DNA of 40,133 nucleotides from an uncultured Oscillospiraceae bacterium (GCA_904398675.1 CAJFPI010000189.1:1-40133), one strand, 5' to 3'; shown: positions 31,890 through 39,529, counted from the stretch's first letter. Notes: generated by a model not told the origin, from the sequence alone. Numbers and translations: made by a program.

Positions 31890-32775
31890 GGGACGAATTG
31901 TCAAGGCACTCAGCGGATTCTACTATGTTCAGATCGAGCAGGAGCAGATCCGCTGCCGGGCCAGAGGGAAATTCCGTAAGGACGGCCTCTCTCCGCTGGT
32001 GGGAGACTGGGCAGAGGTTCGAAAAACAGAGAACGGGGAGGGCATGGTCTGGGAGATTGAAGAGCGGAAGAACGCCTTCACCCGCCCGGCGGTGGCGAAT
32101 ATCGACCAGCTGGTCATCATCGCATCCCAGGCCATCCCTCAAACAGATCCTTTCCTGATTGACCGCATTTCCGCCATCGCCGCGCTGAAGGGGTGCGATA
32201 CGCTGCTGGTGATCAACAAGTGTGATCTGGACCCTGCTGAGTCCCTCCAGGCGATTTACCATCAGGCCGGAATGCGGACCATCTGCGTCAGTGCGGAGAC
32301 CGGAGAGGGGATAGAGGCGCTGCTGCCGCTGCTGTCCCATAAGCTGTCTGCCTTTACCGGGAACTCCGGCGTGGGCAAGTCCAGCATCATCAATATGCTG
32401 GAGCCGTCTATCTCCCTCTCGACCGGGGAGGTCAGCGAAAAGCTGGGACGGGGACGGCACACCACCCGCCATGTGGAGATCTTCCCCCTTGGCGGTGATG
32501 CCCTGGTAATCGATACGCCGGGATTCAGCTCCTTTGACACGGAGGAACTGAACCTGGAGCTGAAGGAGCATCTGCCTGAGACGTTCCCGGAGTTTCGCCC
32601 CTTTCTCGGCCAGTGCCGCTTTGTGGGCTGTACCCATACCAAGGAGAAGGGCTGTGCCGTCCGCCAGGCGGTGCGGGACGGGATTATTCCCGAGAGCCGC
32701 CATAAGAGTTACCTGCGGCTCTTTGAGGAGCTGAAAAGCGTGAAAGCCTGGGAGGAGCGGAAAGGCATCAAATGA
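31882..32775 (+). CDS. rsgA: Ribosome small-subunit-dependent GTPase A
   Basis: Circularly permuted GTPase that checks late maturation of the 30S subunit. An N-terminal OB domain (about 1-65) is followed by the permuted G motifs NKCD (112-115), GNSGVGKS (160-167) and DTPG (211-214). The zinc-binding C-terminal domain has C245, C250, H252 and C258 (CRFVGCTHTKEKGC). ATG 31882 with AGGTGA five bases upstream gives 297 residues; ATG 31864 is in frame but has no ribosome site. In Bacillus rpe and thiN follow; here a terminator and an AraC regulator do. Confidence 0.95.
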   Translation: MCKGRIVKALSGFYYVQIEQEQIRCRARGKFRKDGLSPLVGDWAEVRKTENGEGMVWEIEERKNAFTRPAVANIDQLVIIASQAIPQTDPFLIDRISAIAALKGCDTLLVINKCDLDPAESLQAIYHQAGMRTICVSAETGEGIEALLPLLSHKLSAFTGNSGVGKSSIINMLEPSISLSTGEVSEKLGRGRHTTRHVEIFPLGGDALVIDTPGFSSFDTEELNLELKEHLPETFPEFRPFLGQCRFVGCTHTKEKGCAVRQAVRDGIIPESRHKSYLRLFEELKSVKAWEERKGIK

Positions 32776-32776
32776 A

Positions 32777-32809
32777 AAAGCCCGGCAGGGACTGTCCCCG
32801 CCGGGCTTT
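32777..32809 (+). terminator. Rho-independent terminator after rsgA
   Basis: A stem of 10 bp (32777-32786 with 32800-32809) continues after one mismatch with four more pairs, with a three-base loop and a short T run within the right arm. It begins one base after the rsgA stop and ends the long plus-strand run that started at cdaA. Confidence 0.85.
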
Positions 32810-32855
32810 CCGCATACAGCATGCAATTTGAAAGATACATCCCCAAGCATCTGTC

Positions 32856-32893
32856 TTGTCCTCTCTTTTCCTGCGCAGAAAACGAGAGGACAA
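32856..32893. promoter_or_regulatory. 38-bp palindrome upstream of the AraC-family gene, candidate operator
   Basis: TTGTCCTCTC (32856-32865) and its exact reverse complement (32884-32893) enclose a second matching pair, TTTTC / GAAAA, and the central palindrome TGCGCA. One unpaired C lies on each side. No T run follows, so it is not a terminator. It lies 83 bases before the AraC-family start codon, with no clear -35/-10 pair visible in the gap. Confidence 0.6.
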
Positions 32894-32976
32894 ATGCCTC
32901 CCGACATAGTATCCTGTTATCAGAGCAGAAGTTTCTGTACAGCCGGGGCTGGCCCGGCAGAGAGGAGACAAGAAAC

Positions 32977-33825
32977 ATGGATTGGGTCGAACAGCTCAAT
33001 ACGGCAATGGACTATATCGAGGCGCATCTCTGTGAGGCTGTGCGGTATGAGGACGCTGCCAGAATGGCAGGCTGCTCCACTTGTCATTTTCAGCGGATGT
33101 TTACCTATCTTGCAGGTATCCCGCTGTCTGAGTATATCCGCAGGCGGCGGATGAGCCTGGCTGCGGAGGACCTTTCCCAGGGGGAGAAGATCCTGAATGT
33201 GGCCCTGCGCTATGGCTATGGCTCGCCCACTGCCTTCAACCGTGCCTTTCAGGCCTTTCACGGGCTCCCGCCCTCCCGCGCCCGGGCTGGAGGAGAGTCT
33301 CTGCGAGCTTATCCGCCGATTCGATTCCACGTGACGCTCTCCGGCGGAACAGACCTGTCTTACCGCCTCCAACAGCTGCCCGCATTCCGAGTGCTGGGCT
33401 TTGGCGCATGGCTGGGGCAGGGGATCGAGGAGAATTTCCAAATCGCCCCAAGGCTCTGGGAGAAAGCGGCGCAGCGGCTGCCTCAGCTGCTGGAACTGAT
33501 GGATGGAAAGCCCAAAGGAGTGCTGGGCATCAGTGCTTGTGAGGAGGGGGAACAGTGGCGCTACTATATCGCCGTGTTCAGCAGTCAGGCGGCCGGGAAG
33601 GAACTGGAGGAGGTCTGGATCCCCGCCTGCACCTGGGCGGTTTTCTCCGGCTCGGGTCCATGCCCGCAGGCGATCCAGCAGCTGGAGCGACGAGTGGTGA
33701 CAGAATGGCTCCCGGGGTCTGGCTATGAATATGCCGACGCACCGGATATTGAGGTTTACTACCGCCCGGATCCCGCCGACGCCGTCTTTGAGGTATGGTT
33801 CCCTGTGGTAAAGCGGGATTTGTAG
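32977..33825 (+). CDS. AraC family regulator with GyrI-like effector domain
   Basis: A 282-residue regulator with the DNA-binding domain at the N-terminus. Two helix-turn-helix units lie in about residues 5-105 (YEDAARMAGCSTCHFQRMFTYLAGIPLSEYIRRRR, then NVALRYGYGSPTAFNRAFQAFHGLPPSRAR). The C-terminal half (about 125-280) has the GyrI/effector-binding pattern (FRVLGFGAWLGQG, GVLGISACEEGEQWRYYIAV, WAVFSGSGP, DIEVYYRPD), as in Rob- or BltR/BmrR-type multidrug sensors. I chose ATG 32977 with AGAGGAGA upstream. It stands alone, between a terminator on each side, with a large palindrome in front. The ligand is unknown; small hydrophobic compounds are the usual ones. Confidence 0.9.
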   Translation: MDWVEQLNTAMDYIEAHLCEAVRYEDAARMAGCSTCHFQRMFTYLAGIPLSEYIRRRRMSLAAEDLSQGEKILNVALRYGYGSPTAFNRAFQAFHGLPPSRARAGGESLRAYPPIRFHVTLSGGTDLSYRLQQLPAFRVLGFGAWLGQGIEENFQIAPRLWEKAAQRLPQLLELMDGKPKGVLGISACEEGEQWRYYIAVFSSQAAGKELEEVWIPACTWAVFSGSGPCPQAIQQLERRVVTEWLPGSGYEYADAPDIEVYYRPDPADAVFEVWFPVVKRDL

Positions 33826-33831
33826 TATTAA

Positions 33832-33866
33832 AAGAGGGAGAATGCATTTCCTGCATTCTCCCTCTT
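33832..33866. terminator. Bidirectional terminator between convergent araC-type gene and pepD
   Basis: A perfect 15-bp stem (33832-33846 with 33852-33866) with a five-base loop has T-rich sequence on its right side on the plus strand and TTTT on the minus strand side. It lies between the stops of the two converging genes and can serve both. Confidence 0.9.
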
Positions 33867-33895
33867 GTTTTGCTTGCGGGACAGTTTCTTTCTCT

Positions 33896-35347
33896 TTACA
33901 AGCGGCGGAGAATCTCCAGAAGGTATCGCCAGGTCCGCTCAACTGAGGCGATAGAGAGACGCTCCTGTGGGGTGTGGACTGCGAAGAGGTCCGGCCCAAA
34001 GGAGACACAGTCCAGCCCCGGCAGCTTGTCGCTGAAAATACCGCACTCCAGTCCGCCATGGGTCATAGCAATAGAAGGCTGTTTCCCATACAGCTCCTGA
34101 TAAACTTCAGCCATCAGCGGGCGCAGGATGGATTCCTTCCTGTATTCCCATGCGGGATAGTCGCCATAGGCATAAAATTCAGCGCCGTACTGAGACGCGA
34201 GAGCATGCAGTTCTTCCATCTGCTCCTTCCAGACATGGTTGAGGCTGCTGCGCACGGAAACAGTCACGCGAAATTCGCTGCCGGAGAGCTTTAAAATCCC
34301 CAGATTGGAGGAGGTCTCCACCAGCTCCGGCATGTCTTTTGACATGGCGCGGACACCGTTGGGGATTTTAGTGATCCACTCGGCCATCCGGCGGGTATCC
34401 TCAGGTGTCAGCGCGCTGCCGCACAGCTCCCCGCCCGGCGCTGCTGTCAGAGTGCCGTTGGCGTCGCTCTGCGCATAGTGTACGCTTGTCTCTTGCCACC
34501 ATTTTTCCGCCCGCGCTTTCACTGCCTCTACACTGCCGGCATCCACCAAAAGGGTGGCCGTGGTGTGGTTGGGGATGGCATTGTCAAATTTTCCGCCGGA
34601 GAGCTGCATGAGCTGGACAGGAAATTCCTCCGCCAGGCACAGCAGGAGCTCGCCCATCAGCTTATTGGTGTTGGCCCGTCCCTTGTCGATTTCAATGCCG
34701 GAGTGGCCGCCGGCAAATCCGGAAAGCTCCAATGTGCATACAGCGCCGCAGCCGTGCCCGCCGGCCAGCTGAGCCGTCATATCACAGCGGGAACCGCCGG
34801 CACAGCCCACTGTCAAATGCCCCTCCTCCTCAGAGTCAATGTTCAGCAGCATCCGCCCCTGCAGATCAGAGCAGTCCAGGGCAGAGGCCCCCAGAAGGCC
34901 GATCTCTTCATCGGAAGTGAACACAGCCTCCAGCGGGGGGTGGGGGATGGTGTCGTCGTCCAGAATCGCCAGAGCCATGGCAACGGCAATGCCGTCGTCT
35001 CCTCCCAGCGTGGTCCCTTTGGCGGAGACAAAACCGTCCTGCACCACAAGGGAGAGCCCCTCCGTCTCCATATCGATGGGGCAGTCCTTCTCCTTGGCAC
35101 AGACCATATCCAGATGGCCCTGTACAATGACGGCCGGGTGATTTTCATAGCCGGCAGATCCTGCCTTCCAGATAATTACGTTGTCCTTATCATCCTGCCT
35201 GGCACGCAGCCCCCTGCGCTCGGCAAATGCCATGCAGTAATCACTGATTGCCTTGGTATTGCCGGATCCGTGGGGAATGGCGCACATCTCCTCAAAAAAG
35301 GAAAAGACCTTCTTTGGCTCTAAATTCCCCAATCTCTTCTGTTCCAT
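33896..35347 (-). CDS. pepD: Aminoacyl-histidine dipeptidase (M20C, PepD)
   Basis: A 483-residue cytoplasmic zinc dipeptidase that cleaves Xaa-His (carnosine-like) and other dipeptides. M20 metal-site motifs are VQGHLDMVCAKE (His and Asp), LGGDDGIAVAMAL (bridging Asp), FTSDEEIGLLGA (catalytic Glu and metal Glu) and LNIDSEEEGHLTVGCAGG. HGGLECGIF near the C-terminus is the last metal histidine. The dimerisation insert (about 190-390) has the typical FAGGHSGIEIDKGRANTNKLM. The ATG at 35347 is preceded on the minus strand by GGGAGG. It reads away from asnA with a 56-base gap and no terminator between them, so the two probably form an operon. Confidence 0.95.
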   Translation of the reverse strand: MEQKRLGNLEPKKVFSFFEEMCAIPHGSGNTKAISDYCMAFAERRGLRARQDDKDNVIIWKAGSAGYENHPAVIVQGHLDMVCAKEKDCPIDMETEGLSLVVQDGFVSAKGTTLGGDDGIAVAMALAILDDDTIPHPPLEAVFTSDEEIGLLGASALDCSDLQGRMLLNIDSEEEGHLTVGCAGGSRCDMTAQLAGGHGCGAVCTLELSGFAGGHSGIEIDKGRANTNKLMGELLLCLAEEFPVQLMQLSGGKFDNAIPNHTTATLLVDAGSVEAVKARAEKWWQETSVHYAQSDANGTLTAAPGGELCGSALTPEDTRRMAEWITKIPNGVRAMSKDMPELVETSSNLGILKLSGSEFRVTVSVRSSLNHVWKEQMEELHALASQYGAEFYAYGDYPAWEYRKESILRPLMAEVYQELYGKQPSIAMTHGGLECGIFSDKLPGLDCVSFGPDLFAVHTPQERLSIASVERTWRYLLEILRRL

Positions 35348-35403
35348 GATTGCTACAACCTCCCGTTCCTCCGCAGATGGATCAATTCCCTGCGGGCCTT
35401 ATA

Positions 35404-36414
35404 TTACAGGATATGGATCCCTGCAGCTTTGCAGGCATCCAGTGTTTCCTGATCCCAAAGGCTGACCTGGACCTCGCCGATGTGGGCTGCGCCGATCATC
35501 AGCATGCAGAGGCGGCTCTGACCGATGCCGCCGCCCATGGTCAATGGCAGCTCATTGTTCAGCAGCATCTTATGGAAGGGGAGATTCCGCCGCTCGTCTT
35601 TTCCGGCCAGGCGCAGCTGACGGTCCAGAGCCTCTGCATCCACACGGATACCCATGGAGGAGATCTCAAAAGCGCGGCCCAGCACATCGTTCCACATGAG
35701 GATGTCTCCGTTCAGTGTCCAGTCGTCATAATCCGGTGCGCGGCCGTCGTGGGGCTTGCCGCTTTTCAGTTTGCCGCCGATCTGCATTAAAAAGACCGTT
35801 TTATGGTTTTTCAGAAATTCCGTCTCCCGCTGAGAGGGAGTGAGATCGGGGTACATATCCTCCAGCTCCTGGGTGGTCAGGAAGGTGACATCACGCTCCA
35901 GCTTGATATGGAGCTGGGGAAATGCCCGGCGGAGAGCGTCGCAGGTGTCGCAGACAGCGCCAACAATAGAGCGGACCGTCTGCTTGAGATACTCCACATT
36001 CCGATCCTCACGGGTAATGACCTTTTCCCAGTCCCACTGATCCACATAGACAGAATGGATATTGTCCAGAGCCTCATCCCGTCGGATGGCGTTCATGTCG
36101 GTATAGAGTCCATTGCCGGGGAAAAACTCATACTGCTTGAGAGCCAGACGTTTCCATTTGGCCAGAGAGTGGACCACTACACCGATGCATCCATCTGCGC
36201 CGGGAATATCAAAGGAGACCGCCCTCTCCACCCCATTGAGGTCATCATTCAATCCGGTATCCTGCCGAACGAAGAGGGGAGCGGATACGCGGCGGAGATT
36301 CAGCGCTCGTTTCAGATTGTCTTGGAAATTCCCCTTGATAAACTCAATGGCACACTGCATATCGTAGACATTGAGAGGGGAGCGGTAACCCTCTGGAATA
36401 TAAGTTTTACTCAT
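35404..36414 (-). CDS. asnA: Aspartate-ammonia ligase (asparagine synthetase A)
   Basis: Makes asparagine from aspartate, ammonia and ATP (AMP-forming). The protein has 336 residues; E. coli AsnA has 330. It belongs to the class II aminoacyl-tRNA-synthetase-like fold, with the diagnostic QDTGLNDDLNGVERAVSF, KWKRLALKQYEF, SVYVDQWDWEKVI and the final motif GGGIGQSRLCMLM. I chose the ATG at 36414 (MSKTYIPEGYRSP) because a GGAGG lies directly before it on the minus strand; the frame continues upstream to 36567, but that part runs through the promoter and terminator region and has no AsnA similarity. Confidence 0.96.
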   Translation of the reverse strand: MSKTYIPEGYRSPLNVYDMQCAIEFIKGNFQDNLKRALNLRRVSAPLFVRQDTGLNDDLNGVERAVSFDIPGADGCIGVVVHSLAKWKRLALKQYEFFPGNGLYTDMNAIRRDEALDNIHSVYVDQWDWEKVITREDRNVEYLKQTVRSIVGAVCDTCDALRRAFPQLHIKLERDVTFLTTQELEDMYPDLTPSQRETEFLKNHKTVFLMQIGGKLKSGKPHDGRAPDYDDWTLNGDILMWNDVLGRAFEISSMGIRVDAEALDRQLRLAGKDERRNLPFHKMLLNNELPLTMGGGIGQSRLCMLMIGAAHIGEVQVSLWDQETLDACKAAGIHIL

Positions 36415-36489
36415 AAATACCTCCATTATACGGCTGTTTTCCGGCCGTCGGCGGCGGGCCGGAACCTTCCGCCGCAGCATAACGAAATT

Positions 36490-36518
36490 ATTATACAACA
36501 TCTTCCCATTAATTGCAC
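36490..36518 (-). promoter_or_regulatory. Candidate promoter for asnA-pepD
   Basis: On the minus strand a perfect TATAAT (36490-36495) has a weak -35 GTGCAA (36513-36518) 17 bases upstream. The predicted leader of about 70 bases contains a GC-rich hairpin (TTCCGGCC at 36439-36446 with GGCCGGAA at 36457-36464) before the asnA ribosome site. No known riboswitch is recognised in it. Confidence 0.6.
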
Positions 36519-36529
36519 TATCAGAAAGC

Positions 36530-36565
36530 GAAAAAGTATCGGCGATTTTTCGCCGATACTTTTTC
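36530..36565 (-). terminator. Terminator of the siroheme reductase gene
   Basis: A perfect 15-bp stem (36530-36544 with 36551-36565) with loop ATTTTT and A/T-runs on both sides. On the minus strand it lies 22 bases after the reductase stop and before the asnA promoter, separating the two units. Confidence 0.92.
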
Positions 36566-36587
36566 ATATGCAGTCGGAATCAAGGGC

Positions 36588-37523
36588 TTATGCCTCTGCA
36601 GTGTGCAGTGCTGCATCCAAAATGGCCTGCTTTCTGGAAAGAATGTCATCAGACAGCAACGCCTGGATCACAGCCGCCTCTCCAAGCCGGTCAATCATAT
36701 CGCCAAAGCGCTCGCCGACAAAGCCCTGCTCCCGGTAGAAGAGAATCGCCTTCTCGATCATGGAGAAGACCTCCTCCTTGGAGAAAATACCGGGTACCAG
36801 TGTGCCCGCCCGGGAAGATTTGCCCCATTTCCCGCCGATATAAACATGGAATCCGCTGGCTTTTTCTGTAATGCAGCCGAAATTACACGCGCCGATGCAT
36901 TTACCGCAGTTGACGCAGCGCGCCTCGTCCAGAATCACGCTGTCTCCCTCCCGGTGCATGGCTTTTACCGGGCAGACGTTCTGGGGAGGGCATTTGCCAC
37001 AGCCCTTGCAGCCGTCGGCGTCAAAGAGGGGAACACGCTGGCCCACAATCCCAAAGTCGTTCAGGCTGGGCTTGACGCAATTGTTGGGGCAGCCGCCTAC
37101 GGCGATCTTGAATTTATGGGGGAGTTTCACGTCATACCAGCCCACATAGTAGGCGTCATGGATCTCCTCGGCAAACGCCTGGGTGTCGTACAGGCCGTGG
37201 ACGCAGACTGTCCCCTTGCAGGCTACCACCGGGCGGACTCGGGGGCCTGTCCCGCCGGGTGTCATGCCCTCCTTGCCGATAAAATCACAGAACGCTTCTA
37301 TTTTTTCGTAGGGGATCCCTGTCAGTTCTACCGTCAACCGGGTTGTCAATGCAAGTTTCCCATCACCAAACTGTTCGGCCGCCTGGGCCAGTACAGCCGC
37401 CTGCCGGGTAGTCAAAACGCCGTTTTTTGTAATAATTCTTGCGGAAAAACAGTCCGTCCCCTTGTTCCGCAGGAATCCTCTGCCCTTCAGGGCTTTCACT
37501 TCTTCTGCCGTCAAGTTTGTCAT
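36588..37523 (-). CDS. Siroheme / 4Fe-4S sulfite or nitrite reductase-like protein
   Basis: A 311-residue single-module reductase of the DsrA-type group (COG2221). Residues about 5-85 are the ferredoxin-like half domain (LKGRGFLRNKGTDCFSARIITKNG). The siroheme and cluster cysteines are C102-x4-C107 (ACKGTVC) and C145-x3-C149 (GGCPNNC); the first spacing is one shorter than the usual C-x5-C. An inserted ferredoxin domain has two 4Fe-4S motifs (C172, C175, C178, C184; C203, C206, C209, C213). Substrate (sulfite, nitrite or another) is not certain. A minus-strand promoter at 37592-37620 and the divergent LysR gene suggest regulated expression. No asrA/asrB or siroheme synthesis genes are adjacent. 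Confidence 0.88.
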   Translation of the reverse strand: MTNLTAEEVKALKGRGFLRNKGTDCFSARIITKNGVLTTRQAAVLAQAAEQFGDGKLALTTRLTVELTGIPYEKIEAFCDFIGKEGMTPGGTGPRVRPVVACKGTVCVHGLYDTQAFAEEIHDAYYVGWYDVKLPHKFKIAVGGCPNNCVKPSLNDFGIVGQRVPLFDADGCKGCGKCPPQNVCPVKAMHREGDSVILDEARCVNCGKCIGACNFGCITEKASGFHVYIGGKWGKSSRAGTLVPGIFSKEEVFSMIEKAILFYREQGFVGERFGDMIDRLGEAAVIQALLSDDILSRKQAILDAALHTAEA

Positions 37524-37591
37524 TTTTCAATACCTCCTGCTGCATTCTCCATACATCCATAGCATACAACGCTGGTTCGCTTGTACTGATG

Positions 37592-37620
37592 ATTGTAACA
37601 CTTGCTTTTCTATTTGTAAA
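37592..37620 (-). promoter_or_regulatory. Promoter of the siroheme reductase gene
   Basis: On the minus strand TTTACA (37615-37620) and TACAAT (37592-37597) are exactly 17 bases apart. The transcript would start near 37585, with a leader of about 60 bases and an AGGAGG (37533-37538) before the ATG at 37523. Confidence 0.75.
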
Positions 37621-37630
37621 ATATTAGAAT
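37602..37630 (+). promoter_or_regulatory. Candidate promoter of the LysR gene
   Basis: TTGCTT (37602-37607) and TAGAAT (37625-37630) are 17 bases apart on the plus strand, back to back with the reductase promoter. The -10 falls in the left arm of the inverted repeat at 37622-37660, so binding there could shut off this promoter. Confidence 0.5.
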
Positions 37631-37660
37631 AATCATAGATTTGATAAGTTAATCCTAATA
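37622..37660. promoter_or_regulatory. Inverted repeat in the LysR / reductase intergenic region
   Basis: TATTAGAAT (37622-37630) and ATCCTAATA (37652-37660) are inverted copies with one mismatch. A second, smaller dyad ATCA-N6-TGAT (37632-37645) lies between them. Size and place, just upstream of the reductase -35 box, fit a LysR-type regulator binding site. Inference from position and symmetry only. Confidence 0.55.
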
Positions 37661-37680
37661 GATAGGGAGGAGGTACCCCT

Positions 37681-38637
37681 TTGACCATCCGGGAGCTTGA
37701 GATCTTTGTGGCTACAGCCAAGTGCGGCAAAATGAGCCAGGCGGCAAAGGAACTCTATATCACCCAGTCCTCTGTCAGCCAGGTTATCGCAGAGCTGGAG
37801 CGATCCCACGGCGTCACGCTCTTTGACCGGCTTGGACGCTCTCTCTACCTGACGCCGACGGGGGAGGCCCTGCTGACATATGCAGAGGGGCTTTTGTCGC
37901 AGTATCGGGCCATAGAGGTCTTCCTGCGTGAGGCGTCCCAGAAAAAAAGCCTGCGGATCGGCGCCACACTGACCATTGGCGGGAGCATCATGAGCCGGCT
38001 GCTTTTAGGGCTGGAGAGACGCTGTCCGCACCTACAGTCGGAAATTACCATCGCAAATACCCGGGAGCTGGAGTCACTGCTGCTAAAAAATGAACTGGAC
38101 ATCGCCATAGTAGAAGGAGAGGTGACATCGCCGGAACTGGTTGTACAGCCTGCTGTATCCGACCAGCTGGTGCTGGCCTTTGGCCGGGGGCACCCGCTGC
38201 AGGGCCGCGGCAGCGTACCGTTGCAGGAGCTGCAGAAGTATCCCCTGATCCTGCGGGAAAAGGGGAGCGGCACACGGGAGCAGCTGGAGCATGCGCTCAT
38301 TGAACAAAAGATTCCCTATACCGTGCATTGGACCAGCTGCTCCACTGAGGCCATAAAGCTCGCGGTGATCGACGGACATGGTGTCACCGTGATCGGAAGG
38401 CGGCTGATAACAAGGGAGCTGGAGAGCGGAGCGCTGTCGGCATGTACTATCGGCGGCTTTCACAGTGAACGCACCTTTGATTTGGTGTACCATCGAAAAA
38501 AATACCTCTCATCCGCACTGCAGACTTTTATGGAGCTCACGCTCAACTTTGGAGAGGTGGATCGGATCAGATCCCCATATAGTACCAGCGCAGAAGCCGG
38601 AGGAACAGACGGTCCCCCATTAAAAAACGGCTTTTGA
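37681..38637 (+). CDS. LysR family transcriptional regulator
   Basis: A 318-residue regulator. The N-terminal winged helix-turn-helix (about 1-60) has the LysR pattern TIRELEIFVATAKCGKMSQAAKELYITQSSVSQVIAELERSHGVTLFDR. The C-terminal periplasmic-binding-like effector domain covers about 88-295. The start is TTG at 37681, preceded by a strong AGGAGG. It is divergent from the siroheme reductase gene, and close relatives in such positions often respond to reduced sulfur or nitrogen compounds (CysB/CysL type), so it is the likely regulator of that gene. Its last ~23 residues are coded in DNA that overlaps the end of the opposite SDR gene by 71 bases. Confidence 0.93.
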   Translation: MTIRELEIFVATAKCGKMSQAAKELYITQSSVSQVIAELERSHGVTLFDRLGRSLYLTPTGEALLTYAEGLLSQYRAIEVFLREASQKKSLRIGATLTIGGSIMSRLLLGLERRCPHLQSEITIANTRELESLLLKNELDIAIVEGEVTSPELVVQPAVSDQLVLAFGRGHPLQGRGSVPLQELQKYPLILREKGSGTREQLEHALIEQKIPYTVHWTSCSTEAIKLAVIDGHGVTVIGRRLITRELESGALSACTIGGFHSERTFDLVYHRKKYLSSALQTFMELTLNFGEVDRIRSPYSTSAEAGGTDGPPLKNGF

Positions 38638-39406
38638 TCAGCAGGCGCTGGCTCAGCTCTCCGGCGCCGTACCGCGCCTTAAGCCGGCGGCGGGACACGA
38701 GGCTGCACAGCAGCTTTGCCAGCACCTCCGGCGATTTTCCGGAGGATTCGTCCTTCTCGATCCGCTGCAGCGCCCGCTGTCCGTATACCGCGTAGGGAGA
38801 ATCGGCACCTACGATCTGCCGGCTGGATGTGAACTTCGTCTGGAAATCTCCGGGCTCCACAAGCGCAACAGAAATTCCAAAGGGAAGGACCTCGCTGCGC
38901 AGCGCCTCGCTGTAACCCTCCACCGCATATTTGGAGGCGCTGTAAGCCCCTTGAAAGGGGAGACCTGCCAGCCCGCCGAGGGAACTGATATTGATGATCT
39001 TTCCGGATCCCCGCTGCCGCATAGACGGCAGCACCGCCCGGCACATCCGCGTCATGGCAAAGAAATTCAGCTCCATCAGCTGACGGAGCGCCTCATCGTC
39101 CGTATCCTCCAGGGCGCCGCCGATTCCTGTGCCTGCGTCGTTGATCAGGACGTCCACCCGGCCCTCACAGGATAAAACGGTCTGCACAGCCTGCCGGGCC
39201 GTCTCCTTATTGCAAAGGTCACCTCTGATATAGCCCGCCAGCGCACGCTCCAAAGCGCTGTCTGCCAATGTCCGGCGGCTCACACCGTAGACCCGATGGC
39301 CGTCTGCAGCCAGCGCCAGCGCGGCAGCCCGTCCAAAACCGGAGGATACACCTGTGAGCAAAATAATTTGGCCGCCTGCCATGACGGTGTTCGATGTGGA
39401 TCCCAT
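38567..39406 (-). CDS. Short-chain dehydrogenase/reductase (SDR) family oxidoreductase
   Basis: A 279-residue classical SDR. The NAD(P)-binding TGVSSGFG is at 18-25, followed by a VSRR segment (about 42-45) that suggests NADP preference. NDAG is at 89-92, the catalytic serine is in NISSLGG (about 141), and the catalytic pair is Y155-x3-K159 (YSASK). The longer C-terminal part (about 190-279) resembles the SDR_c1/c5-like acyl or steroid reductases, but the substrate cannot be named. The ATG at 39406 has AAGGAGA upstream on the minus strand. It is a single gene with its own promoter, and its 3' end overlaps the convergent LysR gene. Confidence 0.92.
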   Translation of the reverse strand: MGSTSNTVMAGGQIILLTGVSSGFGRAAALALAADGHRVYGVSRRTLADSALERALAGYIRGDLCNKETARQAVQTVLSCEGRVDVLINDAGTGIGGALEDTDDEALRQLMELNFFAMTRMCRAVLPSMRQRGSGKIINISSLGGLAGLPFQGAYSASKYAVEGYSEALRSEVLPFGISVALVEPGDFQTKFTSSRQIVGADSPYAVYGQRALQRIEKDESSGKSPEVLAKLLCSLVSRRRLKARYGAGELSQRLLIKSRFLMGDRLFLRLLRWYYMGI

Positions 39407-39529
39407 GACAAATTTCTCCTTTCGCCAGTCCCGCTCAGGGCATCAAAGACGCGAAAGGGGAGGGGACAGCTCCGATTTTCTCTCTGACCAAACAGGACCT
39501 GCTTTCATCAGGCCCCATCCTTTTCCTAC

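Noticed and set aside
29964..31904. Long minus-strand open frame (646 codons) opposite the PASTA kinase
   Set aside because: It mirrors the kinase codons, has no domain signature, and would lie wholly antisense to a conserved gene.
32776..32976. Small protein starting at ATG 32821 fused to the AraC regulator
   Set aside because: The frame is open upstream, but it runs through the palindrome, has no ribosome site and no family similarity; ATG 32977 with AGAGGAGA is better.
36421..36480. Riboswitch or T-box in the asnA leader
   Set aside because: Only one GC-rich hairpin is present; no T-box sequence, specifier loop or antiterminator could be found in the roughly 70-base leader.
36415..36567. 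N-terminal extension of AsnA from ATG 36567
   Set aside because: It would translate through a terminator hairpin and promoter; the AsnA family begins at MSKTYIPEGY with a GGAGG before it.
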